Shown: piece by piece, positions 1 through 5,888 of the stretch
Numbering within the stretch: position 1 is the stretch's first letter
Layout of the letters: each line of letters starts with the position of its first letter
Origin: Spirogloea muscicola
Lineage: Eukaryota; Streptophyta; Zygnematophyceae; Spirogloeales; Spirogloeaceae
Direction: 5' to 3'
Length of the DNA stretch: 11,228 nucleotides
NCBI GenBank assembly: GCA_009602725.1
Contig: WELB01000169.1
Location: 279,385 to 290,612 of the forward strand
The notes under the pieces: generated by a model
The model's database searches: none
What the model was told of the DNA's origin: nothing
What the model saw: only the letters and a program-made list of their open reading frames with translations
Translations under genes and position numbers: made by a program

Positions 1-1
1 A

Positions 2-232
2 GCAAGGGGGGGGGAGGCCAAGGTGGTGGTGGAGCGCCGTGCGGAAAAGGTTGTCAGAAAGCCGAAGGGACTCGTAGATCGGCAGAGCGTTTAGCCACTC
101 CGACGCGCCCGGGGAGCCGATTGAAAGGAGCCGGGTAAGGCCACGTCTATCGTCCTTGAGCAGTCCCTTCAAGTCGGAGGCGGCCTGCACGTCCGCGGCG
201 TGTGTGTAGTGAGCCTGCGCTTTCCTATCGGC
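2..232 (-). mobile_element. LINE-like retrotransposon ORF fragment, runs off the left edge
   Basis: The minus strand is open without a stop from about 232 to the window edge. It reads ADRKAQAHYTHAADVQAASD, then later GASEWLNALPIYESLRLSDN, then a stretch ending FRTALHHHLGLPPP. The pattern GAxxWLxALPxxxxLRLSxxxFRxALxxxLGLP is one I know from the segment just after the reverse transcriptase domain in LINE-like ORFs of algae, mosses and invertebrates. No start codon or catalytic RT motif is visible, so this is a 5'-truncated piece. Its upstream end at about 235 joins a short repeat also seen at 1318-1345. Family assignment is from memory of the pattern. Confidence 0.6.
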
Positions 233-238
233 AAAAAG

Positions 239-345
239 AATGAACAGAGGAAAGGAGGGCCGGAGGTGCCACAGGGCGGGGGGAGCGGTGCTGATGGGGG
301 CCATGTCGACTCGACCTGTAGCGCTTGTGGAGCTTTCTTTCTGTG
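239..345 (+). repeat. Dispersed repeat with conserved leader peptide, copy 1
   Basis: Positions about 243-290 (GGAGGGCCGGAGGTGCCACA and following) recur at 1321-1362. Positions 293-340 (GGGGGCCATG, then CGACTCGACCTGTA, CGCTTGTGGAGCT) recur at 2031-2070. The ATG at 302 begins M-S-T-R-P-V-A-L-V-E-L, almost the same as the short ORF at 2038. It is broken here by a jump into the hairpin tail array. Function unknown. Confidence 0.5.
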
Positions 346-575
346 GTTGTTCCAGCCCCTATTCTCAATGGGCGAGCACTTTCTTCTTCTTTCTTTCTTC
401 ATTCTTTTTCGGGCTGGTTGTTCCAGCCCCTATTCTCAATGGGCGAGCACTTTTTTTGGCTGGCTTCTGCCAGCCCCTCTCTTCTATGGGCGAGCTCATC
501 TTCTTATTCTCAATGGGCGAGCACTTTCTTCTTTCTTCCCAGCCACCAGTCAATCTGGCCGCGCTTCCCTTCGTG
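345..575 (+). repeat. Array of four retroelement 3'-tail modules with hairpins
   Basis: Four copies of a short module follow each other at about 361-382, 432-453, 481-499 and 506-527. The core is ATTCTCAATGGGCGAGCAC followed by T-rich sequence. Two modules begin with a perfect hairpin: GGGCTGG/CCAGCCC at 411-429 with a 5-nt loop, and GGCTGG/CCAGCC at 458-475 with a 6-nt loop. The array ends with CCAGCCACCAGTCAATCTGG (539-558), which also follows the retroelement tail at 1125-1240. The same module lies inverted at 1363-1405 next to the minus-strand tail. I infer that these are 3'-terminal ends of a LINE-like element or of a short element sharing its tail. Confidence 0.6.
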
Positions 576-599
576 GCCGGTCATGCGGTGGCGCTCCGG

Positions 600-1241
600 A
601 ACACCAGCGTCATGCCTCCGACCGCTGGGGCGAATGGCCGCATCCACACCCGGCGCGCCGACCTCGTCGCCAGCGCGCTCGGGGCCTCGGCTCATCGCCG
701 ACGTTGTCACGACCGACTGCTTTGTTTCCAGCAGCGCCAAACGCTCGTCGGAGGAGGCGGTCTACGCAGTCGGCCAAGCGGCGGGCGAAAAGGCACGGAA
801 GTACTCGGACCACACGGTGGTAGACGAGTTTGTTCTACTGGCAGTCGACGTGCACGGAATGGCTTGACTTGCTCCACCGCCTTGCGCGGCGTGCAGCGGC
901 CCGCCGCCTCGGGCAGCAGGGCGAGCAGCCCGGCTTCAACATCGCCGGATCCCTCGCTCAAGTCTTCCGAATGCGTTTGGCCATCTCGATGCAACGGTCC
1001 CTTGCCTTCGCGAATCCACTTGCGCTCAGGCCGAGCTTTGGCGGCGGCCTCCGGCTTCCGTCAGGGTGACGTCTTTCCGCCGGCTAGCTACTCAGACTTG
1101 GATCTCCTGACTAGAGGGTACTGAGCATTCCCTGGCTGATGTCTTAGTCCTAGTCCTTCGCACTCCGGCTCCTTCAGACTCTGTCCATTCCTTTGGGCTG
1201 GCCTTTCCCAGCCACCAGTCAATCTGGCCGCGCTTCCCTTT
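600..1241 (+). mobile_element. Decayed LINE-like ORF C-terminus with 3' untranslated tail (fragment B)
   Basis: Coding similarity is spread over shifted frames. RLIADVVTTDCFVSSS and VVDEFVLLAVDVHG lie at about 687-858, EWLDLLHRLARRAA to FRMRLAISMQRSLAFA at about 857-1010, and SGRALAAASG to YSDLDLLTRGY-stop at about 1026-1124. These blocks occur in the same order in the intact-frame copy at 1511-1803. The pattern (F-x-P-L-A-V-D-x-H-G, then R-L-A-V-x-L-Q-R) is typical of the C-terminal part of LINE-like ORFs downstream of the reverse transcriptase. At least two frameshifts make it a pseudogene. The 115 bases after the stop, ending in the GGCTGG/CCAGCC hairpin at 1196-1213, recur inverted at 4367-4480 and 4567-4680. 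Confidence 0.65.
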
Positions 1242-1252
1242 GTGGAGCTTTC

Positions 1253-1362
1253 TTTCTTGTGGAGCTGCTAGAGAAGGGTGAGGAAGCAGCAATGGCAGGA
1301 GGGAGGGCGGGTGGGGGAAAGGAGGGCCGGAGGTGCCACAGCGGGGGGAGCCGTGCTGACGG
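1253..1362 (+). repeat. Dispersed repeat with conserved leader peptide, copy 2
   Basis: Positions 1257-1305 (CTTGTGGAGCTGCTAGAGAA and following, through GGAAGCAGCAATGGCAGGAG) match 2060-2104 closely and read LVELLEKGEEAAMAG. Positions 1319-1362 match about 243-290. The ATG end of the peptide is missing here. This copy lies between the plus-strand tail of fragment B and the inverted tail of fragment C. Confidence 0.5.
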
Positions 1363-1860
1363 GAAAAAAAAGGTGCTCGCCCATTGAGAAGAGGGGCTGG
1401 CAAAGCCAACCCAAAAAAAATGGACAATGTTCAAAGCCAAAGAAAGAGGTGCCGAAAAAGGACTACACCACAAAGTGCAAGACGGTGCAGAGGGAGATGC
1501 AGATGGCTGCTCAGTGTCCACGTGTGAGCAACAGCAGATCAGAGTAACTCGGAGCAGGAGAAGCGGCACTGTGCCGAGACCCGGAAGCAGCAGCCATAGC
1601 ACGGCCAGCGCGCGCGTGGACCGCATGAGCCAAAGAGCGCTGCAGCGAGACCGCCAGCCTCATCCGAAAGACCTGCGAGAGGGAGCCGGCAGCATTGAAG
1701 CCTGGCGAACCCTGCCGCCGCTCGATGGCCTCCCGGGCAAGCCGCTGGAGGAGATCCAACCAGCCACTGCCAAAGGCCCCGTGTACGTCAACAGCCAGTG
1801 CCGCGAAGGCATCGCCTGGAGGGTGGTCACCTCTGGCTCTGGCCAGGGGACCCACTTCCA
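1363..1860 (-). mobile_element. LINE-like ORF C-terminus, open frame, with 3' tail (fragment C)
   Basis: The minus strand reads FAALAVDVHGAFGSGWLDLL, then QRLAREAIERRQGSPGFNAA, GSLSQVFRMRLAVSLQRSLA and HAVHARAGRAMAAASG, and ends SYSDLLLLTRGH-stop at 1511-1513. About 98 residues are open in one frame, making this the best preserved copy here. After the stop, on the minus strand, come a block shared with 2905-2962 and then a tail module: an imperfect hairpin at 1396-1410, the CAATGGGCGAGCAC core, and eight T. A 3' end in poly-T after the hairpin resembles a retroelement end. Upstream it stops abruptly near 1820-1860, where oppositely oriented fragment D begins. Confidence 0.7.
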
Positions 1861-1908
1861 GGAGCCCAGCATCTCTGATCTGCGGCTGCTTAGCAGGGGT
1901 TACTGAGT
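1820..1908 (+). mobile_element. LINE-like ORF extreme C-terminus (fragment D)
   Basis: The plus strand reads SGSGQGTHFQEPSISDLRLL followed by S-R-G-Y and a TGA stop at 1904-1906. This lines up with SGFRQGDVFPPASYSDLDLL plus T-R-G-Y-stop at the end of fragment B. Only about 28 residues remain. It abuts fragment C head to head, so two 5'-truncated copies point away from each other. Confidence 0.55.
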
Positions 1909-2030
1909 GTCTCGTAGCTGCTTTGTTTCTGTTTCTTAGCGGTCAGAGTACTTGCGCTCCTTACTCCGAGCCGCCAGAGCGACCGCGTGCCCGACGAGCG
2001 TCGCCGACTTTGCGGGTGCCCAGCAACAAC

Positions 2031-2121
2031 GGGGGCCATGACGACTCGACCTGTACCGCTTGTGGAGCTGCTAGAGGAGGGTGAGGAAGCAGCAATGGCA
2101 GGAGAAATGCGTGTATATTAA
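2031..2121 (+). repeat. Short ORF in dispersed repeat, conserved leader peptide copy 3
   Basis: The ATG at 2038 opens a 27-codon frame, MTTRPVPLVELLEEGEEAAM then A-G-E-M-R-V-Y, ending at the TAA at 2119-2121. The first 11 codons are repeated with two changes at 302-334, and the later part at 1257-1302. It may be the 5' end of a mobile-element ORF or a captured gene exon. I do not recognise the protein. No intact downstream continuation is visible in this window. Confidence 0.4.
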
Positions 2122-2203
2122 GAGATGGGGAGGCCATGTGTGGCCAAGTACAAAGGCAAGCACATTGGACAAATGTACGTCACCTGCTGCTAAGCTGACC
2201 CGC

Positions 2204-2540
2204 TCAGTAACCACGAGTCAGCACATAGAGGTCGCTAGCTGACGCTCGAATACCGGACGGCAATTGACTAGCTCTTGTGCCAGCAGCTAAGGCTCGACCA
2301 GCTTTCTGATGCAGAGCATACGCCTGAGCTCGTTGCAGACAGGTTGACACTCGACGTCGCAGAAATGACAGATAGGCTGCCGGCATTCCCATCTGGGCTG
2401 GGAGCATATCCTCGCGTCGTGCATATCCCAGACTCGCTATGTTCTCGAGTAGGGTATGGAAGCGAGGACCCAAGCAGCCGAAAGTGTCGATTGCGGCCGA
2501 AAGGGGGGAAGGCGCGCGGGGCGCATGAAATGAAATGGAG
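2204..2540 (-). mobile_element. Divergent LINE-like ORF C-terminus, open frame (fragment E)
   Basis: The minus strand carries a frame of up to 118 codons from an ATG at 2560 to the stop at 2204-2206. It contains LSAAIDTFGCLGPRFHTLLE, then YLSFLRRRVSTCLQRAQAYA, LHQKAGRALAAG and SASDLYVLTRGY-stop. Order and spacing match fragment C, but this is another subfamily: R-R-V-S-x-x-L-Q-R-A-Q replaces R-L-A-V-S-L-Q-R-S-L. The first ~15 residues are probably not part of the element. It lacks any reverse transcriptase domain and is unlikely to work alone. Confidence 0.65.
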
Positions 2541-2629
2541 GCCAACTCAAGCCGATACATTGTTCAGGGGATGCGAGGGGGGGGAGGAGGCCCGGTGGTG
2601 CCGCGGCCGCCAAGAGTTGGGTGGCCGAA

Positions 2630-2658
2630 GGGACAGAACCTCGCCAAGGTTCTGTCCC
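2630..2658. repeat. Perfect 12-bp inverted repeat (hairpin)
   Basis: GGGACAGAACCT, loop CGCCA, then AGGTTCTGTCCC: a perfect 12-bp stem with a 5-nt loop. It lies between retroelement fragments E and F, in sequence with no recognised gene. It could be a structured element end or a remnant of another mobile element. Confidence 0.75.
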
Positions 2659-2689
2659 GGCGCTCGTACTCAGGCCGTCGCTGCCCGTG

Positions 2690-2719
2690 AAGACACTGGC
2701 TGTGAGACACTGGCTGTGA
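2690..2719 (+). repeat. Short tandem repeat, 16-bp unit
   Basis: Two adjacent copies of GACACTGGCTGTGA(G) occur back to back. The TGGCTGTGAG core also appears at about 3040, 4233 and 4288, where it forms part of retroelement tail sequences. Confidence 0.5.
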
Positions 2720-2764
2720 GCCAGAAGGACTGCAGAAAACTTGGATGGACAGGAAGGTGCAAAA

Positions 2765-3075
2765 CCCACGAAATTACTCGCAGTGACTTCTGCGAATGGA
2801 CGCTCATTAATCTCTACTTGACGAATGCAGATCACAGAAAGTGAGGGCAGAAATGAGTCGCCCTGTTGACACGCGTAGGCAGCAGCCAGGGCACGGCCTG
2901 CTCGAAGTGTTTGTAGTGTAGTCCTTTTTCGGCTTCTCTTTCTTGGGCATTGTCCATTCGAAATGCACGGAACCACCAAGAGACGCTGCAGCCAGATGGC
3001 AAAGCGCATACTGAGGTAGCTCTTCCCAAATGGTAGCAATGGCTGTGAGAGGCCCCACGAAGAATGCACAATTAT
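2765..3075 (-). mobile_element. Decayed LINE-like ORF C-terminus with an internal insert (fragment F)
   Basis: The minus strand reads SYLSMRFAIWLQRLLVVPC, comparable to SQVFRMRLAVSLQRSLAHA of fragment C. After a foreign block at about 2905-2962 it continues [20 protein letters not shown] and a blurred form of the SDLxLLTRGY tail near 2800-2840. The minus-strand sequence after the tail (about 2765-2795) is shared with 4256-4288, as expected for a common 3' untranslated region. The GGCCTCTCACAGCCATTGCT block at about 3038-3057 also belongs to the tail family. Confidence 0.5.
2905..2962 (-). repeat. About 58-bp repeat inserted in fragment F; second copy at 1421-1480
   Basis: Read on the minus strand, it begins TGGACAATG, continues through AAGAAAGAG and ends CCGAAAAAGGACTACAC. 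A closely related sequence lies on the plus strand at 1421-1480, just outside the stop of fragment C. In fragment F it interrupts the coding similarity between LVVPC and RAGRALAA, so it is a separate insert. Confidence 0.55.
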
Positions 3076-3124
3076 TGTAGGGGCTGGAAAGCTCTGATAA
3101 CCCAGCAACGCAGGTGGCTACAGC

Positions 3125-3690
3125 AAACGGGTTTCCGAAAGCCCAGTCAGCAGTTGCCAGTCAGAGTGGCTTGCAGCTGAGGAAACTGACATCGCCTTAT
3201 CAACATTTAAATCATTCATGGTTGCAGATTTTTTGTGTACTAAACTTATTGTGTTATGTGTCCATTGAAAGTGTGCTTATTCTTATGTTTCAATTATATT
3301 AGGAGTATGGGGCTCACGACAGAGGAAGATTCAAGCAGCTTATCAGTCTTTAATAGAAACTTTTCTAGGATCTGTTTTCTAATGAGTTTTCCATATATTA
3401 ATTTTCTTCCAAACAGGAACTACAGATTTACATATATTACTAACTAGCGGATTTACTATGGACCGCGTTTTTTGCTTCTTTCGCTGTCAAAATCTCATGG
3501 TTCCACTTCACATTTGGATTGACAGTAGAAGCAGCAGTCGAAGCGCATCCTGCCCACAAGTGCACAGGAAAAGCCTTTAGCACTGGAGCAAGATTGATAT
3601 GTGCATGCGGACACCTGAATGAGAGACCCAGCAGCATTGAAGCCGGGCTGCTCAGCTTGCTGGCCTTGGCGTCAGGTGATCGCACGCCTG
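3125..3690 (-). mobile_element. LINE-like ORF C-terminus split by mitochondrial DNA (fragment G)
   Basis: Reading the minus strand from about 3690, PGFNAAGSLIQV appears, then VLKAFPVHLWAGCASTAAS, matching PGFNAAGSLSQV and HAVHARAGRAMAAAS of fragment C. The match stops at about 3524. It resumes at about 3188 with SVSSAASHSDWQLLTG, matching SAASPAPSYSDLLLLTR. Removing 3188-3523 brings the two halves to almost the expected spacing. Fragment G was therefore already present when the nad4 piece was inserted. Confidence 0.6.
3188..3523 (+). pseudogene. nad4: Nuclear mitochondrial DNA insert: decayed nad4 fragment
   Basis: This AT-rich island encodes, in shifting frames, the middle of NADH dehydrogenase subunit 4, a membrane proton-pumping subunit of respiratory complex I. 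Visible blocks are SIESVLILMF (3261-3290), GVWGSRQRKIQAAYQSLIET then FLGSVF (3302-3379), FQTGTTDLHILLTSGF (3407-3454), WTAFFASFAVKI (3459-3494) and MVPLHIWI (3497-3520). Known nad4 proteins have ESVLIPMF, GTTDxxILLT, AFFASFAVK and MVPVHIW in this order. Two stop codons at 3380-3385 and at least three frameshifts rule out function. It sits inside fragment G, and TGACA occurs at both ends (3187-3191 and 3520-3524). A plastid ndhD origin is less likely from the motifs. Confidence 0.85.
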
Positions 3691-4135
3691 TGCAAACCTC
3701 TGACTATGGCAACTTGGAAATTCGGCTGTCCATCCACAGCCACTGCCTCTGTATCTGCATCTGTATCTCCATGTATCAACTACCCCTGTTAACCACCTTC
3801 TCTTGCTGCAAAGATACGACGACGTGGGGTTTAGATGTAAGCACGCCCGCAGGTGTGGCCTCACGTATCCACCACCTTAAGTACTCTTTCAGAGGGGGCT
3901 GTGAATAGCATCCCACAAAATGATTTCGAGCTCCAGAGAAGAAGCTCTACTGAAGGGGACGAGGGCTGTGAAACAAACTAGACGAATAGCTCCTCAAACC
4001 TTGTCCAGAATTTTCGGGCTAGCTTTTAACAACCCTTGCCCCTTGGATGAGCTTACTTCGCTCTTTTCAAGGCAGTAAGAGGCCAACCCACGACAGAATG
4101 AACAAGGTTAAGACGAGGACTACGAAATTGAAAGA
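3691..4135. other. Stretch without a recognised gene
   Basis: I see no convincing coding sequence, RNA gene or repeat end here. A short degenerate TGTATC microsatellite lies at about 3750-3775. Base composition is intermediate between the AT-rich insert and the GC-rich genes. It may be old retroelement 3' sequence too decayed to align by eye. Confidence 0.4.
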
Positions 4136-4137
4136 GC

Positions 4138-4366
4138 CCCTCATGTAAGGCAACAGCTGCGAGAGGCCAGCCCATAGGAAGGCAGAAGGTCTTTAAGGGG
4201 TGGAATGAGCAACAAAGAAACAGCTCTCAAACGTAAGGCAATGGCTGTGAGCAAATGGCACGAAACTACTCTCCCTGACTTCTGCGTCAGCAATGGCTGT
4301 GAGAGGCCAGCCCAAAGAGAAAGCGCGGCCACATTGACCGGTGGTTGGGAGAGGGCAGCCCAAAGA
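4138..4366 (-). repeat. Retroelement 3'-tail pieces, minus strand
   Basis: GAGAGGCCAGCCCA-type blocks occur at about 4160-4175 and 4291-4318. Read on the minus strand they resemble the TTTGGGCTGGCC...CAGCC hairpin of the tail at 1191-1213. A truncated 47-bp unit at 4320-4366 (GCGCGGCCACATTGACCGGT and following) directly precedes the two longer tail copies at 4367 and 4567. The block at 4256-4288 is shared with 2765-2795. Confidence 0.5.
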
Positions 4367-4512
4367 AAGCGCGGCCAGATTGACTAGTGGCTGGGAAAGG
4401 CCAGACCTACGGAATGGACAAGGTCTGAAGGAGCCGGACTGCGAAGGACTAGGACTAAGACATCAGCCAGGGAACGCTCAGTAACTTCTAGTCAGGAGAT
4501 GCAAGTCTGAGC
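4367..4512 (-). mobile_element. LINE-like 3' tail, tandem copy 1
   Basis: On the minus strand it starts with SDLHLLTRSY-stop (4510-4478). The untranslated tail follows, through GCCAGATTGACTAGTGGCTG read on the plus strand. It is nearly identical to 4567-4712, exactly 200 bp away, and is the reverse complement of the fragment B tail at 1096-1240. Only the last ten codons of the ORF are present. Confidence 0.7.
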
Positions 4513-4566
4513 CCAAAGTAATGGACGAGAGAATCCACTGTGCAAGCGTAGCATCCAGAGAGCAGG

Positions 4567-4712
4567 AAGCGCGGCCAGATTGACTGGTGGCTGGGAAAGG
4601 TCAGCCCAAAGAAATGGACAAGGTCTGAAGGAGCCGGAGTACGAAGGACTAGGACTAAGACACCAGCCAGGGAACGCTCAGTAACCTCTGGTCAGGAGAT
4701 GCAAGTCTGAGC
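4567..4712 (-). mobile_element. LINE-like 3' tail, tandem copy 2
   Basis: On the minus strand it begins SDLHLLTRGY-stop (4710-4678), then the same untranslated tail as copy 1. The 200-bp period, including about 55 bp of spacer, points to tandem duplication or two insertions at equivalent places. This is the last retroelement sequence before the UNG promoter region. Confidence 0.7.
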
Positions 4713-4827
4713 ATCCACAATCCGTCTCCGCACTCCAGACGGCCAGGCTCGCTTATGGGACGGCGGAGATACTCCAGATAGCCTTCTCATCGGAAGGTCA
4801 ATAAGGTGCCGTTTGGCTTGCCGCGGT

Positions 4828-4837
4828 GCCACGTGGC
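4828..4837. promoter_or_regulatory. G-box-like palindrome
   Basis: GCCACGTGGC is a perfect 10-bp palindrome around CACGTG, the core bound by bHLH and bZIP factors. It lies 80 bp before the E2F-like site, in the region upstream of UNG. Function is inferred only. Confidence 0.3.
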
Positions 4838-4907
4838 TTTGAATCTCCTACGTGGACTCTCCCGCCGCCGGTGTTCGCGCCCAACGAGCCGTCCACTTCC
4901 TTCCCGG

Positions 4908-4919
4908 TTTCCCGCCAAA
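4908..4919. promoter_or_regulatory. E2F-type site upstream of UNG
   Basis: TTTCCCGCCAAA is a close match to the canonical E2F/DP binding site (TTTCCCGCC form). E2F controls S-phase and DNA repair genes in plants and animals, and UNG is a plausible target. The site lies about 520 bp before the candidate first ATG at 5426 and about 980 bp before the ATG at 5889. A weaker TCTCCCGCC lies at about 4858. Confidence 0.5.
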
Positions 4920-4951
4920 CTCTCTCCTCCTCCCCCCCCCCCCCCCCCCTN

Positions 4952-4984
<33 letters not shown>

Positions 4985-5200
4985 CGTCCCTCCCCCTTCC
5001 CCCCCCCCGCCCCCCCCTCTCCTCTTCCTCGCACTCACCTCTCCCCCTCACTCGCTGTCTCCCACGCTTTCAGGCACTCCCACGTCTCTTCCCATCTTTA
5101 ATCCCTCTCTCTCACTCCCTCCCTTGGCCAGCACGCCACTCTCTCCCGCTTGCTTCTCCTGCTCCAGACTACTCTGCTCGTGCCTGCTCTTAATCACTTT
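4920..5200 (+). repeat. Pyrimidine tract with C18 run and (CT)15 microsatellite
   Basis: C18 at 4932-4949 is followed by an undetermined base at 4951 and fifteen CT units at 4952-4981. About 200 further bases are almost all C and T on this strand. Open frames in this tract are low-complexity Pro/Ser/Leu strings and are not genes. The tract lies between the E2F-like site and UNG and may be promoter or 5' untranslated sequence. Repeat lengths here are unreliable because of the assembly ambiguity. Confidence 0.85.
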
Positions 5201-5425
5201 CACCAAGATTTCAAGCAGGCACCCAACACGCTCGCGGGCAAAATCCATGCTTTGAGGCCGCGAATCCGCTGCCACATGCATGTGGTGCGGGTTGCTGGAG
5301 GCGAGCTGTGAGCCCGCAAAGCAGGCAGCTACGGTGCTGCAGGGGACCCAGAAAAGTGATCAGCTTTCCTCTGTCCCGCTGCGGAGCTGGCTGTCGTCGT
5401 TGCCCGGCTGGCGGCCCTGCGGGCC

Positions 5426-5537
5426 ATGGCGGGCCCGAAGGCGGCAGCGGCCGTCGCCGGAGCGCCCAGTTCGCCGCTGCTCAGCTCGGCCGCCCAGGTC
5501 CGCATTTCAGCCACCGCCGAGCCAGCACTGCAAGATG
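5426..5537 (+). CDS. UNG: Possible upstream first exon of UNG
   Basis: The ATG at 5426 sits in a strong context (GGGCCATGGCG) and opens 37 codons with very high G/C at third positions, starting MAGPKAAAAVAGAPSSPLLS. A donor at 5538 (GATG|GTACTG) leaves phase 1. The acceptor CTCTGACAG at 5868 enters the UNG frame and reads through G-I-A-L-S-P-E into the Met at 5889. The protein would then have 373 residues with an Ala-rich, weakly basic N-terminus, perhaps for organelle targeting. The competing model uses the TATA-like box at 5825 and starts at 5889. Without transcript data this exon is a hypothesis. Confidence 0.4.
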
Positions 5538-5824
5538 GTACTGCTGCTTCTGAGGGCTTTGAGAATTAGCATTTAGGGTTAGGTTGTTGCGGCTGCAAGT
5601 CCCGCCTGACCAGGCTTGCACCGTGGGCGGCGGCGGCGGCGCTGGCATTTAGGGTGGCGGCGTTGCCGTCGTCTTCCCCGCCGCCAAGCGCCTCCAAGCC
5701 TGTCGCGACGGCGGTGAATGCCACGCCCCACGACCTTAATTACAACTGATTCCTGCTCTAATTTGAATACTTTACCCACTGAGCAACACCTGGAAGCGCC
5801 ACAATGGCTAGCATGGCCTGTACT

Positions 5825-5832
5825 TATATAAA
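5825..5832 (+). promoter_or_regulatory. TATA-like box before the UNG ATG
   Basis: TATATAAA lies 57-64 bases before the ATG at 5889, giving a predicted transcription start near 5855-5865. If the upstream exon at 5426 is used, this motif is inside an intron and only fortuitous. Confidence 0.3.
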
Positions 5833-5888
5833 GTCGTAACAGTTTATGGCTGGTTTTGTCTCTGACAGGTATTGCACTTAGCCCGGAG

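Noticed and set aside
3114-3447. Small hydrophobic ORFs in the AT-rich island
   Set aside because: They are frames of the decayed nad4 piece. Matches to nad4 move between frames and stops interrupt them.
3521-3600. Extension of nad4 (VEAAVEAHP resembling the nad4 P-E-A-H-V-E-A-P)
   Set aside because: The same bases on the minus strand match the GRALAAAS region of the retroelement ORF and continue into further retroelement motifs, so I end the mitochondrial insert near 3523.
1100-4710. A DNA transposon bounded by ~145-bp terminal inverted repeats
   Set aside because: The inverted copies at 1096-1240 and 4367-4712 each contain the end of a retroelement ORF plus its 3' tail, and more tails lie between them in both orientations. 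No transposase is visible. Independent retroelement insertions explain the pattern better.
4787-5255. Long open frames in the CT/poly-C tract
   Set aside because: They are low-complexity Pro/Leu/Ser or Arg/Glu/Gly strings produced by microsatellite sequence, cross an undetermined base, and have no motif.
5280-5576. 98-codon plus-strand frame upstream of UNG
   Set aside because: Arg/Pro/Ser-rich shadow of a GC-rich region. The overlapping frame from 5426 has better codon use and a splice path into UNG.
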